DNA of 64,000 bases from Pseudomonas koreensis (GCF_012986595.1 NZ_JAAQYM010000001.1:372001-436000), one strand, 5' to 3'. Shown: positions 30,318 through 40,212, counted from the first letter of the stretch. Notes: generated by a model not told the origin, from the sequence alone. Numbers and translations: made by a program.

Positions 30318-31703
30318 CTATCCGGCAATAAAACTCACCCGAACTTTCAAACCGGCCTGCTCGCCATCATGCAAGGTAATTTGCGCCAGATGCGCCCGGC
30401 AGATCTCTCCGACAATCGCCAGCCCCAGCCCGGAACCCGCGACCTGCTGGTTGCGCCGGTAGAAGCGCTCAAACACGCGGTCTCGTTCTTCCAGCGGAAT
30501 CCCCGGGCCGTCATCTTCGACCTCCAGCACCGCCGGTGCTGACACCCGCAAAATCACGTTGCCGCCCGGTGGGGTATGCGCCAGGGCGTTGTCCACCAGA
30601 TTGCTCAGCAGTTCGTTGAGCAAGGTCGGCTCGCCGCGCAACCACACCGGCTCATCCGCCTCCAGCGCCAGCGCGACACCGCGCGCATGGGCCAGCGGCG
30701 CCATGGCCATGCCCAGCTCACGGGCCAGTTGACTCAGATCGAGCAGTTGCGCCCCGCCCTCGGCAATCGCCCGTGCACCGTTTTCCACCCGCGCCAGCGA
30801 CAGCAATTGATTGGCCAGATGGGTCAGGCGATCGGTGCTTTGCGCCGATGATTCCAGGGTTGTGCGCCAGGTTTCCGGCTCGCTGGAACGCAACCCCAGC
30901 TCGAGCCGCGCCTTCAGCGCCGCCAACGGTGTGCGCAACTCATGCGCGGCATCGGCGATGAACTGCGCCTGTCGCTCGAACTGCCCGCGCAACCGTTCGG
31001 TGAAATGATTGAGCGCCCGTACCAGCGGCCACAATTCCCGTTGCACCTCGACCAGCGGCAGCGGCCGCAAATCGTCGGGCTGACGCTCTTCCACCGCCGT
31101 GCGCAAGCGCTCCAGCGGACGCAACGCGGCACTCACCGCAAACCACACCAGCAACAGGGCGCCGATCGCCAGCATGCCCAGGCGCAACAGGGTGTCGGCC
31201 GCCAGACTGCGGGCCATGGCGACCCGCGCCTCGTCGGTTTCTGCGACACGGATTTCCGCCATGCCGTTCATGTTCGGCTCGGTCACCGCTTTGAGCAGAC
31301 TGACCACGCGCACGTTCTGCCCGCGATACGTCGCGTTGTAGAAGCGCGCCAACGCCGGATAGTCATCGGTGCGTGGCGTGCCGGGTGGCGGCCCGGGCAG
31401 GTTTTCATAGCCGGAAATCAGCTTCTGATGGATGTCGTTGACCTGGTAATAAATCCGCCCGGCACTGTCGTAGGCGAAGGTGTCGAGGGCCACGTAAGGC
31501 ACATCGGCGCTGAGTGTGCCGTCGCGCTGCGACAGGCCGGCGGCGATGGTCCGCGCCGAGGCCAACAGGGTGCGGTCGTAGGCGGTGTCGGCGGCTTCGC
31601 GCCCGTTCCAGTAGGCGCTCAAGCCACTGGCGAGCATCAACACCACCAGCAGCAACGCGAGGTTCCACAGCAACCGCCAGCGCAGGCTGCTGGGCTTATG
31701 CAT
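30318..31703 (-). CDS. tctE: Sensor histidine kinase TctE
   Basis: This 461-residue kinase probably senses tricarboxylates and controls the tct transporter. Two membrane spans lie at about residues 12-31 and 172-192, around a periplasmic region of some 140 residues. Then come a HAMP-like part (LRPLERLRTAVEER), the phosphoacceptor His254 in DAAHELRTPLAAL, and ATPase boxes NLVDNALAHTPPGG, VEDDGPGIP and GSGLGLAIV. It overlaps the response regulator by 8 bases. Assignment as TctE rests on its neighbours: porin and tctCBA lie just beyond. Confidence 0.9.
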   Translation of the reverse strand: MHKPSSLRWRLLWNLALLLVVLMLASGLSAYWNGREAADTAYDRTLLASARTIAAGLSQRDGTLSADVPYVALDTFAYDSAGRIYYQVNDIHQKLISGYENLPGPPPGTPRTDDYPALARFYNATYRGQNVRVVSLLKAVTEPNMNGMAEIRVAETDEARVAMARSLAADTLLRLGMLAIGALLLVWFAVSAALRPLERLRTAVEERQPDDLRPLPLVEVQRELWPLVRALNHFTERLRGQFERQAQFIADAAHELRTPLAALKARLELGLRSSEPETWRTTLESSAQSTDRLTHLANQLLSLARVENGARAIAEGGAQLLDLSQLARELGMAMAPLAHARGVALALEADEPVWLRGEPTLLNELLSNLVDNALAHTPPGGNVILRVSAPAVLEVEDDGPGIPLEERDRVFERFYRRNQQVAGSGLGLAIVGEICRAHLAQITLHDGEQAGLKVRVSFIAG

Positions 31704-32367
31704 CGCGGCTTTCCAGCAAATAACCGAGGCCGCGGAAGGTCACGATCGCCACCGGTTGGCCGTCGAGTTTCTTGCGCAGACGATGCACGTAGATTTCGAT
31801 GGCGTCGGGGCTGGCTTCTTCGTCGAGACCGAACACCTGAGCGGCCAGTTGCTCCTTGCTCATCACCCGTCCCGGGCGAGCGATCAATGCTTCGAGCACC
31901 GCCTGCTCGCGCGAGGTCAAGGTGAGCAATTCTTCGCCGAGGCTGAAACGCCGGGTGTCCAGATCATAGGCCAGCACGCCGCAACGCTGCTGACGTTCGC
32001 CGCCGAGCACACTGCGCCGCAGCAGGGCTTTGACCCGGGCTTCGAGTTCGGTCAGCTCGAACGGCTTGGCCAGGTAATCGTCGGCGCCGAGATTGAGCCC
32101 GTGGACCCGATCTTTTACATCGCTGCGCGCTGTCAGCATCAGCACCGGCAGGTTTTTACCCCGCGCGCGCAGGCGCGCCAACACCTCGAAACCGTCCATG
32201 CGCGGCAGGCCGACATCGAGGATCGCCATCGCGTATTCCTCGCTGCCCAAGGCCAGGTCAGCAGCCACGCCATCGTGCAACACGTCCACGGTCAGACCGG
32301 TGCTCTTGAGCGCCTGGGCGACACTTTCGGCCAGTTGCAGATGGTCTTCGACGAGCAGAACACGCAT
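31696..32367 (-). CDS. tctD: Response regulator TctD (OmpR family)
   Basis: This 223-residue regulator has a receiver domain with phosphoacceptor Asp51 in AILDVGLPRMDG and Lys in ARSDVKDRVHGLNLGADDYLAKPF, and a C-terminal OmpR-type winged helix (TSREQAVLEALIARPGRVMSKEQL, EIYVHRLRKKL). It is divergent from the porin gene, so the 236-base gap (32368-32603) probably carries its binding sites; no repeat was assigned there. Confidence 0.9.
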   Translation of the reverse strand: MRVLLVEDHLQLAESVAQALKSTGLTVDVLHDGVAADLALGSEEYAMAILDVGLPRMDGFEVLARLRARGKNLPVLMLTARSDVKDRVHGLNLGADDYLAKPFELTELEARVKALLRRSVLGGERQQRCGVLAYDLDTRRFSLGEELLTLTSREQAVLEALIARPGRVMSKEQLAAQVFGLDEEASPDAIEIYVHRLRKKLDGQPVAIVTFRGLGYLLESRDA

Positions 32368-32603
32368 GGATCTCTACCTCATTCAGGGATGGCCGACGCC
32401 ACTCTTTGCCGCGGAGTTTACAGCCGCAACCGTCGCTGTGAAGCCCGAAAACCGCGAAATCCAGCTGAAAGGTTAGCGAAAGGTTGGGTCGTTAGAGTCC
32501 GGTCACGGACAGTTTCGACTGCCGTCGCTGCTGCCACACAGCGATACGAAAAACGCCTCGAAGCGTTTTCGACCAATAAGAACAATAAACGGAGTACACC
32601 CGC

Positions 32604-33896
32604 ATGCCGTCCTTGCAGACCAAGGCTTCTACGCCTGTTCGTCCTTCTCGTTTGCGCCACGCCACCCTCGCCAGCACTGCGGCCCTCGCCGGCTTCTCGC
32701 CGCTGAGCCATGCCGACTTCATCGAAGACAGTTCCGCCACCTTCGAAACCCGCAATATGTACTTCAACCGCGACTTTCGCGACGGCACCAGTGCCCAGCA
32801 AAGCAAGCGCGATGAATGGGCGCAGGGTTTCATGCTCAACCTGCAGTCGGGTTACACCGACGGCACCGTCGGGTTTGGTGTCGATGCGCTGGGCATGCTC
32901 GGGGTCAAACTGGATTCGAGCCCGGACCGTACCGGCACCGGCCTGTTGCCGACCCACGATGATGGGCGCGCCGCCAACGAATATTCCAAGGTCGGCCTGA
33001 CCGGGAAAATGAAAATCTCCGCCACCGAACTGAAAATCGGCAGCCTGATCCCGGAACTGCCAATCCTCAAACCGAACGACGGGCGCATTCTGCCGCAGAC
33101 GTTCGAAGGCGGCTTGCTGACCTCCAAAGAGATCAAGAACCTGACCTTCACCGGTGGCCGCCTGGAGAAGGCCAAGGACCGCGACAGCACCGACTTCGAG
33201 GACATTGCCCTCAACAACAAGAACAGCCGTTTTGCCGGTACCGTCGCCGGCAAGCATTTCGACTTCGCCGGCGTGGACTACAAGTTCACCGACAAGATCA
33301 CCGGCAGCTACCACTTCGCCCAACTCGATGAAGTCTACAACCAGCACTTCTTCGGCCTCGTTGCCTCGCGGCCGATGGGTCCGGGCACGTTCGCCACTGA
33401 CCTGCGCTTTGCCGTCAGTGACGATCAGGGCGCAGCCCGTGGCGGCGAGATCGACAACCGCTCGCTCAACGGCCTGGTCAGCTACGCCTTGAGCGGCCAC
33501 AAGTTCACGGCCGGTTACCAGCACATGTCCGGCGACAGCGCCTTCCCGTATGTCGATGGCAGCGACCCGTATCTGGTCAACTTCGTGCAGATCAACGACT
33601 TCGCTGGCGCCGAAGAACGCTCGTGGCAAGCCCGTTACGACTTTGACTTTGCGCGCCTCGGCATCCCCGGCCTGTCGTTCATGAGCCGCTACCTGAGCGG
33701 TGACAACATCAAGCTCAAGAACGGCGAAGAAGGCAAAGAGTGGGAGCGCAACACCGAGATCAAATATGTAGTACAAAGCGGCGCCTTGAAGGATGTCGCC
33801 GTGCGTTTGCGTAATGCCACTTACCGTTCCAACTACTCGGCTCGCGATGCCGATGAAGTGCGTCTGCTGGTGAGCTATAGCGTTGCCCTTTGGTAA
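32604..33896 (+). CDS. opdH: OprD family outer-membrane porin (OpdH-like)
   Basis: This 430-residue porin has a long, basic N-terminal signal sequence ending near SHADFIEDS. The mature part has OprD-family segments: TFETRNMYFNRDFRD, WAQGFMLNLQSGYTDGTVGFGVDALGMLGVKLDSS, RLPGLSF-like LGIPGLSFMSRYLSGD, and a C-terminal beta strand ending VRLLVSYSVALW with the terminal aromatic residue. Its place between tctDE and tctCBA fits OpdH, the tricarballylate/citrate-type porin. Substrate is inferred from that. Confidence 0.9.
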   Translation: MPSLQTKASTPVRPSRLRHATLASTAALAGFSPLSHADFIEDSSATFETRNMYFNRDFRDGTSAQQSKRDEWAQGFMLNLQSGYTDGTVGFGVDALGMLGVKLDSSPDRTGTGLLPTHDDGRAANEYSKVGLTGKMKISATELKIGSLIPELPILKPNDGRILPQTFEGGLLTSKEIKNLTFTGGRLEKAKDRDSTDFEDIALNNKNSRFAGTVAGKHFDFAGVDYKFTDKITGSYHFAQLDEVYNQHFFGLVASRPMGPGTFATDLRFAVSDDQGAARGGEIDNRSLNGLVSYALSGHKFTAGYQHMSGDSAFPYVDGSDPYLVNFVQINDFAGAEERSWQARYDFDFARLGIPGLSFMSRYLSGDNIKLKNGEEGKEWERNTEIKYVVQSGALKDVAVRLRNATYRSNYSARDADEVRLLVSYSVALW

Positions 33897-33940
33897 TTGA
33901 TTGAAACGCCGGGGCGCTGTGATCAAAAAATCGGAAAATC

Positions 33941-33969
33941 AAAAGATCGCAGCCTTTGGCAGCTCCTAC
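33941..33969. repeat. Single 'AAAAGATCGCAGC' repeat
   Basis: One unpaired copy of the repeat (AAAAGATCGCAGC, then GGCAGCTCCTACA) lies between the porin and tctC genes. It belongs to the same family as 18542, 60594 and 63381, here without its inverted partner. Confidence 0.75.
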
Positions 33970-34006
33970 ATAAAACCCTTACAACAAAAAGACTGTGGAG
34001 ACTTGA

Positions 34007-34984
34007 ATGAACTTATCACTGCGTAAAGTTGCTCTGACCGCTGGCGTCATGCTGTTCGCCGGCCAACTGATGGCCGAACCGAAACGCCCGGAATGCATCG
34101 CCCCCGCCTCCCCCGGCGGTGGTTTCGACCTGACCTGCAAACTGGCGCAGAGCGCACTGGTCAACGAAAAACTGCTGACCAAACCGATGCGCGTAACCTA
34201 CATGCCCGGCGGTGTCGGCGCGGTGGCGTACAACGCGGTGGTGGCCCAGCGCCCGGCCGATGCCGGCACGCTGGTGGCGTGGTCCAGCGGTTCGCTGTTG
34301 AACCTGGCGCAAGGCAAGTTCGGCCGCTTCGATGAAACCAACGTGCGCTGGCTGGCCGCCGTCGGCACCAGCTACGGCGCGATCGCGGTGAAAAGCGATT
34401 CGCCCTACAAGACCCTCGACGATCTCGTCAAAGCCTTGAAGAAAGATCCGAGCTCCGTGGTGATCGGTTCCGGCGGCACTGTCGGCAGCCAGGACTGGAT
34501 GCAGACCGCACTGATCGCCAAGGCTGCCGGGATCAACCCGCGTGACCTGCGCTACGTTGCCCTCGAAGGCGGTGGCGAAATCGCCACTGCTCTGCTCGGC
34601 GGTCACATCCAGGTCGGCAGCACCGACATCTCCGACTCCATGCCGCACATCCAGAGCGGTGACATGCGCCTGCTGGCAGTGTTCGCCGACAAGCGCATCG
34701 ACGAGCCGGAAATGAAGGACATCCCGACCGCCCGCGAGCAAGGCTACGACATCGTCTGGCCGGTGGTGCGCGGTTTCTACCTCGGGCCAAAAGTCAGCGA
34801 CGAGGACTACGCCTGGTGGAAAGACGCGTTCGACAAACTGCTGGCCTCGGACGACTTCGCCAAGCTGCGCGATCAGCGTGAACTGTTCCCTTTCGCCATG
34901 ACCGGTCCGGAACTGGACACCTACGTGAAGAAGCAGGTCGCGGACTACAAGGTGTTGGCCAAAGAGTTCGGCCTGATTCAGTGA
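34007..34984 (+). CDS. tctC: Tripartite tricarboxylate transporter binding protein TctC
   Basis: This 325-residue periplasmic protein binds citrate-like substrates for the TctAB pump. It has a signal peptide (residues 1-23, ending LMAEP), followed by ECIAPASPGGGFDLTCKLAQ, YMPGGVGAVAYNAVV and VIGSGGTVGSQDWMQTALIA, which follow the TctC/Bug family binding loops. It is the first gene of tctCBA and follows the porin, as expected for a two-membrane uptake route. Confidence 0.95.
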   Translation: MNLSLRKVALTAGVMLFAGQLMAEPKRPECIAPASPGGGFDLTCKLAQSALVNEKLLTKPMRVTYMPGGVGAVAYNAVVAQRPADAGTLVAWSSGSLLNLAQGKFGRFDETNVRWLAAVGTSYGAIAVKSDSPYKTLDDLVKALKKDPSSVVIGSGGTVGSQDWMQTALIAKAAGINPRDLRYVALEGGGEIATALLGGHIQVGSTDISDSMPHIQSGDMRLLAVFADKRIDEPEMKDIPTAREQGYDIVWPVVRGFYLGPKVSDEDYAWWKDAFDKLLASDDFAKLRDQRELFPFAMTGPELDTYVKKQVADYKVLAKEFGLIQ

Positions 34985-35046
34985 TCGTCTCTGTCTAGCT
35001 AGCGGTCGTGGCCTCGCGCATCGAGGCCACGGCACAGGAGTTTCCC

Positions 35047-35505
35047 ATGCTCTTACAACGCATTTTCGCTTCGGTGCTGTTGCTGGCCTGCGTCGGCCTG
35101 GCGCTGATGGCGTGGCCGTATCAAGCGGCTTTTTCTTACGAACCGGTGGGCCCACGCGCTTTTCCCCTGCTGATGCTTGGCCTGATGGGCCTGGCGCTGC
35201 TGTACATGGTGTTTCGTCCGGCGCCGATCAAACACAGCGAAGACGAGCCACCGCTGGACCGCGAAACCCTGACCAAGATCAGCATCTGCGTGCTGTTGCT
35301 GCTGGTCTTCGCCGGCCTGTTCGAACCACTGGGCTTCATTCTCAGCAGCATCCTGATCGGCATCCCGATGGCGCGCCTGTATGGCGGTCGCTGGCTGCCG
35401 AGCATTGTGGTGACGACGTTGATGGCCATTGGTCTGTACCTGCTGTTCGACCGTCTGATGGACGTTCCGCTGCCTCTGGGCCTGCTCGACGTTCTGGAGA
35501 ACTGA
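35047..35505 (+). CDS. tctB: Tripartite tricarboxylate transporter small subunit TctB
   Basis: This 152-residue membrane subunit has four spans: about residues 3-20, 38-55 (AFPLLMLGLMGLALLYMVF), 78-98 (ISICVLLLLVFAGLFEPLG) and 105-140. ATG 35047 follows an AGGAG site; the longer frame reads through the leader. TctB is poorly conserved among relatives and was placed mainly by position between tctC and tctA. The tctA start lies 1 base after its stop. Confidence 0.92.
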   Translation: MLLQRIFASVLLLACVGLALMAWPYQAAFSYEPVGPRAFPLLMLGLMGLALLYMVFRPAPIKHSEDEPPLDRETLTKISICVLLLLVFAGLFEPLGFILSSILIGIPMARLYGGRWLPSIVVTTLMAIGLYLLFDRLMDVPLPLGLLDVLEN

Positions 35506-35506
35506 T

Positions 35507-37021
35507 ATGGATACTCTCGGTTATTTGGGTCAGGGCTTCGGCGTTGCGCTGAGTCCGTACAACCTGGTCACGGCCCTGACCGGCACGCTGATCGGCACCG
35601 TGGTCGGGCTGTTGCCGGGCCTCGGTCCGATCAATGGCGTGGCCCTGCTGATCCCGATCGCGTTCGCCCTCGGCCTGCCGCCGGAGTCGGCGCTGATTCT
35701 GCTGGCTGCGGTGTACCTGGGCTGCGAATACGGCGGGCGGATCAGTTCGATCCTGCTCAACATCCCGGGCGAAGCTTCCACCGTGATGACCACCCTCGAC
35801 GGTTATCCGATGGCGCGTCAGGGCCTGGCCGGGGTGGCGCTGTCGCTGTCGGCGTGGAGTTCGTTCATTGGTGCGTTCATCGCCACTTGCGGCATGGTGC
35901 TGTTCGCCCCGCTGCTGGCGAAATGGGCGATTGCCTTCGGCCCGGCGGAATACTTCGTGTTGATGGTGTTCGCGATTGTCTGCCTTGGCGGCATGGCCGG
36001 CGACCGTCCGTTGAAGACGTTTATTGCGGCGTTGATCGGGCTGTTCCTGTCGACCGTCGGCATCGACGCCAACAGCGGCGTATACCGCTTCACCGGCGAC
36101 AACATTCACCTGACCGACGGCATCCAGTTCGTGGTGTTGGTGCTGGGTCTGTTCTCGGTCAGTGAAATCCTCCTGCTGCTGGAAAAAACCCATCGCGGGC
36201 AGGAAGCGGTGAAAGCCACCGGACGCATGATGTTCAACTTCAAGGAAGCGGCGTCGGTGTTCGTGGTGAACATCCGTTGTGGCTTGCTGGGGTTCATCAT
36301 GGGCGTGTTGCCGGGTGCCGGCGCGACGCTCGCCAGTGCCGTGGCCTACATGACCGAAAAACGCATCGCCGGTACCAGCGGCAAATTCGGTCAGGGTGAC
36401 GCCCGAGGCCTCGCGGCCCCGGAAACCGCGATCGGCGCTTCGGCCTGTGGCGCGCTGGTGCCGATGTTGACCCTCGGCGTTCCCGGTTCGGGCACCACCG
36501 CGGTGATGATCGGCGCCCTGTCGCTGTACAACATCACCCCGGGGCCGCTGCTGTTCCAGCAACAACCGGACATCGTCTGGGGCCTGATCGCGTCGCTGTT
36601 CATCGCCAACATCATGCTGGTGATCCTGAACATCCCGATGATCCGCATCTTCACCCGCATCCTCGCCGTACCGAACTGGGCGCTGGTGCCGGTGATCGCG
36701 ATCATCACCGGGATCGGCGTGTACGCGGTGCATGCGACCACCTTCGACCTGTTCCTGATGGTCGGCATCGGTATCTTCGGTTACATCCTGCGCAAACTGG
36801 ATTTCCCGTTGTCGCCGGTTCTGCTGGGCTTCATTCTTGGCGGCCTGATGGAGCAAAACCTGCGTCGCGCGCTGTCGATCTCCAACGGTGCGCTGGAAAT
36901 CCTCTGGTCGAGCCCGATCACTTTCGGCGTGTGGATCCTGACCGCGATCATGTTGCTGCTGCCGTTGCTGCGCATCTGGCGCAAGCGTTCGGCGGCGCAA
37001 CGCGCCATCGCCGATGTCTGA
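35507..37021 (+). CDS. tctA: Tripartite tricarboxylate transporter large subunit TctA
   Basis: This 504-residue, roughly 12-span permease has the TctA signatures: GTLIGTVVGLLPGLGPINGVALLIPIAF near residues 24-51, ILLNIPGEASTVMTTLDGYPMARQG, and the second repeat GVLPGAGATLASAVAY. It carries out substrate/cation symport with TctB. Its 3' end overlaps the AbrB-family gene by 8 bases. An antisense frame of 631 codons over tctBA is a codon-bias shadow. Confidence 0.96.
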   Translation: MDTLGYLGQGFGVALSPYNLVTALTGTLIGTVVGLLPGLGPINGVALLIPIAFALGLPPESALILLAAVYLGCEYGGRISSILLNIPGEASTVMTTLDGYPMARQGLAGVALSLSAWSSFIGAFIATCGMVLFAPLLAKWAIAFGPAEYFVLMVFAIVCLGGMAGDRPLKTFIAALIGLFLSTVGIDANSGVYRFTGDNIHLTDGIQFVVLVLGLFSVSEILLLLEKTHRGQEAVKATGRMMFNFKEAASVFVVNIRCGLLGFIMGVLPGAGATLASAVAYMTEKRIAGTSGKFGQGDARGLAAPETAIGASACGALVPMLTLGVPGSGTTAVMIGALSLYNITPGPLLFQQQPDIVWGLIASLFIANIMLVILNIPMIRIFTRILAVPNWALVPVIAIITGIGVYAVHATTFDLFLMVGIGIFGYILRKLDFPLSPVLLGFILGGLMEQNLRRALSISNGALEILWSSPITFGVWILTAIMLLLPLLRIWRKRSAAQRAIADV

Positions 37022-38048
37022 TCGGTCGTCCCTCAGAAGCTGGTGGGCCACCCCGCTGGTCGGTCTGCTTGGCGGTTTTATCGCCAGCCAGATCGGCTGG
37101 CCTCTACCGTGGATGGTCGGCTCGTTGCTGGCGATCATCCTGGTGCGCTGCCTGACCCCGTGGCAACTCACGGAAATCCCCGGCGGCCGCAAATGCGGCC
37201 AATGGATCGTCGGCATCGGCATCGGCCTGCACTTCACTCCGCTGGTGATGGAGCAGGTACTGAGTCATTTCGGTTTGATCTTCTTCGGTGCGCTGGTCAC
37301 CAGTCTGTCGGCAGTCGTCGGCGTATGGTTGATGCGTCGCACCGGCGAGGATCGCGCCACGGCGTTTTTCTCGAGCATGCCCGGCGGCTCCGGGGAGATG
37401 GTCAACCTCGGCGCACGCAACGGCGCGCTGCTCAGCCACGTAGCGGCGGGGCAAAGTCTGCGGGTGCTGGTGGTGGTGCTGTGCGTGCCGGCTGCGTTCA
37501 AGTATCTGCTCGGGGACGGTACGCCGATTTCCCACGCCGGCAACGTCGATTGGCGCTGGCTGGCGATCCTGTTTCCTACAGGCGCCCTGCTCGCCTGGCT
37601 CTGGCAGCGTTTGCGCCAACCCAACCCCTGGCTGTTCGGGCCACTGCTGGTCAGTGCCACGGTGAGCATTGCCTGGGATTTGCATATCGGCCTGCCCGAC
37701 GGTGGCAGCCAGATCGGCCAGTGGCTGATCGGCAGCGGGCTGGGCTGTCACTTCAACCGACAGTTCTTCCGCCGCGCGCCGTCATTCATGGGGCGTACGT
37801 TGATCGGCACGGCGCTGACCATGTTGATCGCCACATTGGCGGCGCTGGGCTTGAGTGCGCTGACCCGTCTGGATCTGCGCTCGCTGACGCTGGGCATGAT
37901 GCCCGGCGGGATTGCCGAGATGAGTCTGACGGCGGAGACCCTGCAACTGTCGGTGCCGCTGGTGACGGCGATGCAAGTGATGCGGCTGTTGTTCGTGCTG
38001 TTTCTGGCGGAGCCGTTGTTCAAATACTGGAACCGAAATCCTGGGTAA
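37014..38048 (+). CDS. AbrB family membrane protein
   Basis: This 344-residue inner-membrane protein belongs to the AbrB (ammonia monooxygenase-like regulator) family, with about ten spans. Visible marks are LLGGFIASQIGWPLPWMVGSLLAI, two related halves with FSSMPGGSGEMVNLGA and LGMMPGGIAEMSLTAE. The paired PGG(x)xEM motifs suggest an internal duplication. It overlaps tctA by 8 bases and is often found beside tct genes. Function is unknown; a role in the same transport is inferred from linkage. Confidence 0.88.
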   Translation: MSDRSSLRSWWATPLVGLLGGFIASQIGWPLPWMVGSLLAIILVRCLTPWQLTEIPGGRKCGQWIVGIGIGLHFTPLVMEQVLSHFGLIFFGALVTSLSAVVGVWLMRRTGEDRATAFFSSMPGGSGEMVNLGARNGALLSHVAAGQSLRVLVVVLCVPAAFKYLLGDGTPISHAGNVDWRWLAILFPTGALLAWLWQRLRQPNPWLFGPLLVSATVSIAWDLHIGLPDGGSQIGQWLIGSGLGCHFNRQFFRRAPSFMGRTLIGTALTMLIATLAALGLSALTRLDLRSLTLGMMPGGIAEMSLTAETLQLSVPLVTAMQVMRLLFVLFLAEPLFKYWNRNPG

Positions 38049-38060
38049 CACCGAGTCACT

Positions 38061-38191
38061 GTGGCGAGGGAGCTTGCTCCCGCTGGGCTGCACAGCAGAC
38101 CCGACATCCATGAACCGGGTGCTTCTGGCAGACCGAAATCACAGGTTTTGCGCCTGCTACGCAGCCGAGCGGCAGCAAGCTCCCTCGCCAC
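38061..38191. repeat. Paired 'gagggagcttgctccc' repeat
   Basis: Inverted copies of GTGGCGAGGGAGCTTGCTCC end at 38191. This pair lies between the convergent abrB-family and ung genes. The right arm reads GGCAGCAAGCTCCCTCGCCA, one base changed from the usual GGGAGC. Confidence 0.9.
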
Positions 38192-38207
38192 AGATTTACT
38201 CAGCCGG

Positions 38208-38900
38208 TCAAACCGGCGGCAACCGCCACTCGATCGGCGTTTCGCCATTCTGCTCGAGAAACTTGTTGGTCCGGCTGAAATGCCCGCAGCCCAGGAATCC
38301 CCGATACGCCGACAACGGCGACGGATGCACCGACGTCAGCACCAGGTGCTTGGTCGCATCGATCAGCTTCTGTTTGCTCTGCGCATGCGCGCCCCACAGC
38401 ATGAACACCAGATGCGGCTGCCGTTCGCTGACCAGTTCAATGATCCGGTCGGTGAAAAACTGCCAGCCCTTGTCCTTGTGCGCGTTGGCGTTGGCGCGCT
38501 CGACGGTCATGGTGGTGTTGAGCATCAACACGCCCTGATCGGCCCAGCTTTGCAGGTAGCCGTGGTTGGGGATGTCGATGTTCAGGTCGCGTTTCAGCTC
38601 TTTATAGATATTGACCAGCGACGGCGGTGCCGGCACGCCCGGTTGCACCGAGAAGCACAGGCCATGGGCCTGACCCGGGCCGTGGTACGGGTCCTGACCG
38701 AGGATGACGACTTTCACCTTGTCCAGCGGTGTGGAGTTCAGCGCGTTGAAAATCAGTGGGCCCGGCGGATAGATTTCCTTGCCGGCTGCCCGCTCCTGCT
38801 GCAGAAAGTTGCGCAACTCTGCCATGTAAGGCTGGTCGAACTCAGCACGCAGTGCCTCCTTCCAGCTCGGTTCGAGTTTGATACGGTCGTCAGCAGTCAT
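38208..38900 (-). CDS. ung: Uracil-DNA glycosylase
   Basis: Ung removes uracil from DNA. The 230-residue protein has the water-activating Asp70 in [18 protein letters not shown] and the C-terminal [17 protein letters not shown] motif with the catalytic His. [10 protein letters not shown] is also typical. ATG 38900 is preferred over the upstream TTG at 38921. It is convergent with the AbrB-family gene. Confidence 0.97.
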   Translation of the reverse strand: MTADDRIKLEPSWKEALRAEFDQPYMAELRNFLQQERAAGKEIYPPGPLIFNALNSTPLDKVKVVILGQDPYHGPGQAHGLCFSVQPGVPAPPSLVNIYKELKRDLNIDIPNHGYLQSWADQGVLMLNTTMTVERANANAHKDKGWQFFTDRIIELVSERQPHLVFMLWGAHAQSKQKLIDATKHLVLTSVHPSPLSAYRGFLGCGHFSRTNKFLEQNGETPIEWRLPPV

Positions 38901-39033
38901 GGTTACATCCGGCGAAAACAATTGGGGCGAACCCTAGGAAACCCGCCCATGCTTGTCAATTGATCTGACGCAGATCCGGCACTTTCCCACACAGCGATCA
39001 TACTGATCGTTCAAATTCCCGATCGAGGTCACG

Positions 39034-40146
39034 ATGAATCTGCACTTCGAAGAACTCACCGGCACCGACGGCGCCCGCCTCGGGATCGCCAGCCTGGACG
39101 CTGAAAAGTCGCTCAACGCACTGTCCTTGCCGATGATCAACGCCCTGAGCGACAAACTGAATGCCTGGGCCAAGGACCCGCAAATCGTCTGCGTGCTGCT
39201 GCGCGGCAACGGTGCCAAAGCGTTCTGCGCCGGCGGTGAAGTGCGCAGCCTGGTGGAAGCCTGCCGCGCCCATCCCGGTGAAGTCCCGCCCCTGGCCGCG
39301 CAGTTTTTCGCGGCGGAATATCGCCTGGACTACAGCCTGCACACCTACCCCAAACCGCTGATCTGCTGGGGTCACGGTTACGTGCTCGGCGGCGGGATGG
39401 GCCTGCTGCAGGGCGCGAGCACGCGGATCGTCACACCGAGCAGCCGTCTGGCGATGCCGGAGATCACCATTGGTCTGTACCCGGATGTGGGTGCCAGTTG
39501 GTTTCTCTCACGTTTGCCGGGCAAGCTCGGCTTGTTCCTCGGTTTGACCGGCGCGCACATGAACGGTCGCGATGCGATCGATCTGGATCTGGCCGACCGC
39601 TTCCTGCTCGACGAACAGCAACCGGAGCTGATCGAAGGTCTGCTGCAGCTGAACTGGCAGGAACAGACCGACGTGCAGCTCAACAGTCTGCTCAAGGCCC
39701 TGCAACAGGAAGCCGTAGGGCAAATGCCCGAAGCGCAGTGGCTGCCGCGTCGTCAGTCGATCGACGAACTGCTCGACGTCAGTGACGTGGCTTGCGCCTG
39801 GAAAGCCATCAGCCTGCAACGCGACAGCAGCGACCCGCTGATCGCCCGCGCCGCGAAGACCCTGAGCGAAGGCTCCCCATTGACCGCGCACCTGGTCTGG
39901 GAACAGATCATCCGCGCCCGCTACCTGTCACTGGCGGAAGTCTTTCAGATGGAATACACCTTGAGCCTCAATTGCTGTCGGCATCCGGAGTTCAGCGAAG
40001 GGGTGCGGGCGCGGCTGATCGACAAGGATCAGAAACCGCACTGGCATTGGCCGGACGTCAATACCGTGCCGGACGCGGTGGTCGAGGCGCATTTTCACAA
40101 GGTGTGGGAAGGTCGGCATCCGCTGGCGGATCTGACGAGCTACTGA
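39034..40146 (+). CDS. Enoyl-CoA hydratase/isomerase family, 3-hydroxyisobutyryl-CoA hydrolase-like
   Basis: This 370-residue crotonase-fold protein has the oxyanion-hole segments KAFCAGGEVRSL (residues 62-73) and WGHGYVLGGGMGLLQGAS, followed by MPEITIGLYPDVGASWFLSRLPG. The length (longer than 260-residue hydratases) and the PDVGAS motif point to 3-hydroxyisobutyryl-CoA hydrolases of valine breakdown. No other valine genes are adjacent, so the substrate is not proven. It is divergent from ung. Confidence 0.87.
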   Translation: MNLHFEELTGTDGARLGIASLDAEKSLNALSLPMINALSDKLNAWAKDPQIVCVLLRGNGAKAFCAGGEVRSLVEACRAHPGEVPPLAAQFFAAEYRLDYSLHTYPKPLICWGHGYVLGGGMGLLQGASTRIVTPSSRLAMPEITIGLYPDVGASWFLSRLPGKLGLFLGLTGAHMNGRDAIDLDLADRFLLDEQQPELIEGLLQLNWQEQTDVQLNSLLKALQQEAVGQMPEAQWLPRRQSIDELLDVSDVACAWKAISLQRDSSDPLIARAAKTLSEGSPLTAHLVWEQIIRARYLSLAEVFQMEYTLSLNCCRHPEFSEGVRARLIDKDQKPHWHWPDVNTVPDAVVEAHFHKVWEGRHPLADLTSY

Positions 40147-40168
40147 CTGCCCGGCAAATCGCAGGCAC

Positions 40169-40200
40169 AAAAAAAGCGGCGCTCAATGCGCCGCTTTTTT
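40169..40200. terminator. Bidirectional terminator
   Basis: AAAAAAGCGGCGC-TCAAT-GCGCCGCTTTTTT gives a strong stem with A and T tracts on both sides, between the convergent hydrolase gene and the first Tyr-rich lipoprotein gene. Confidence 0.9.
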
Positions 40201-40212
40201 GTTTGCGGATGA

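Noticed and set aside
32418..33926. 502-codon minus-strand frame over the porin gene
   Set aside because: Shadow of the OprD-family porin, which has signal peptide and terminal aromatic residue on the other strand.
35342..37237. 631-codon minus-strand frame over tctB, tctA and abrB
   Set aside because: Antisense shadow of high-GC genes: the translation is rich in His, Arg, Gln and Asp with no family resemblance, while the plus strand has clear tctBA.
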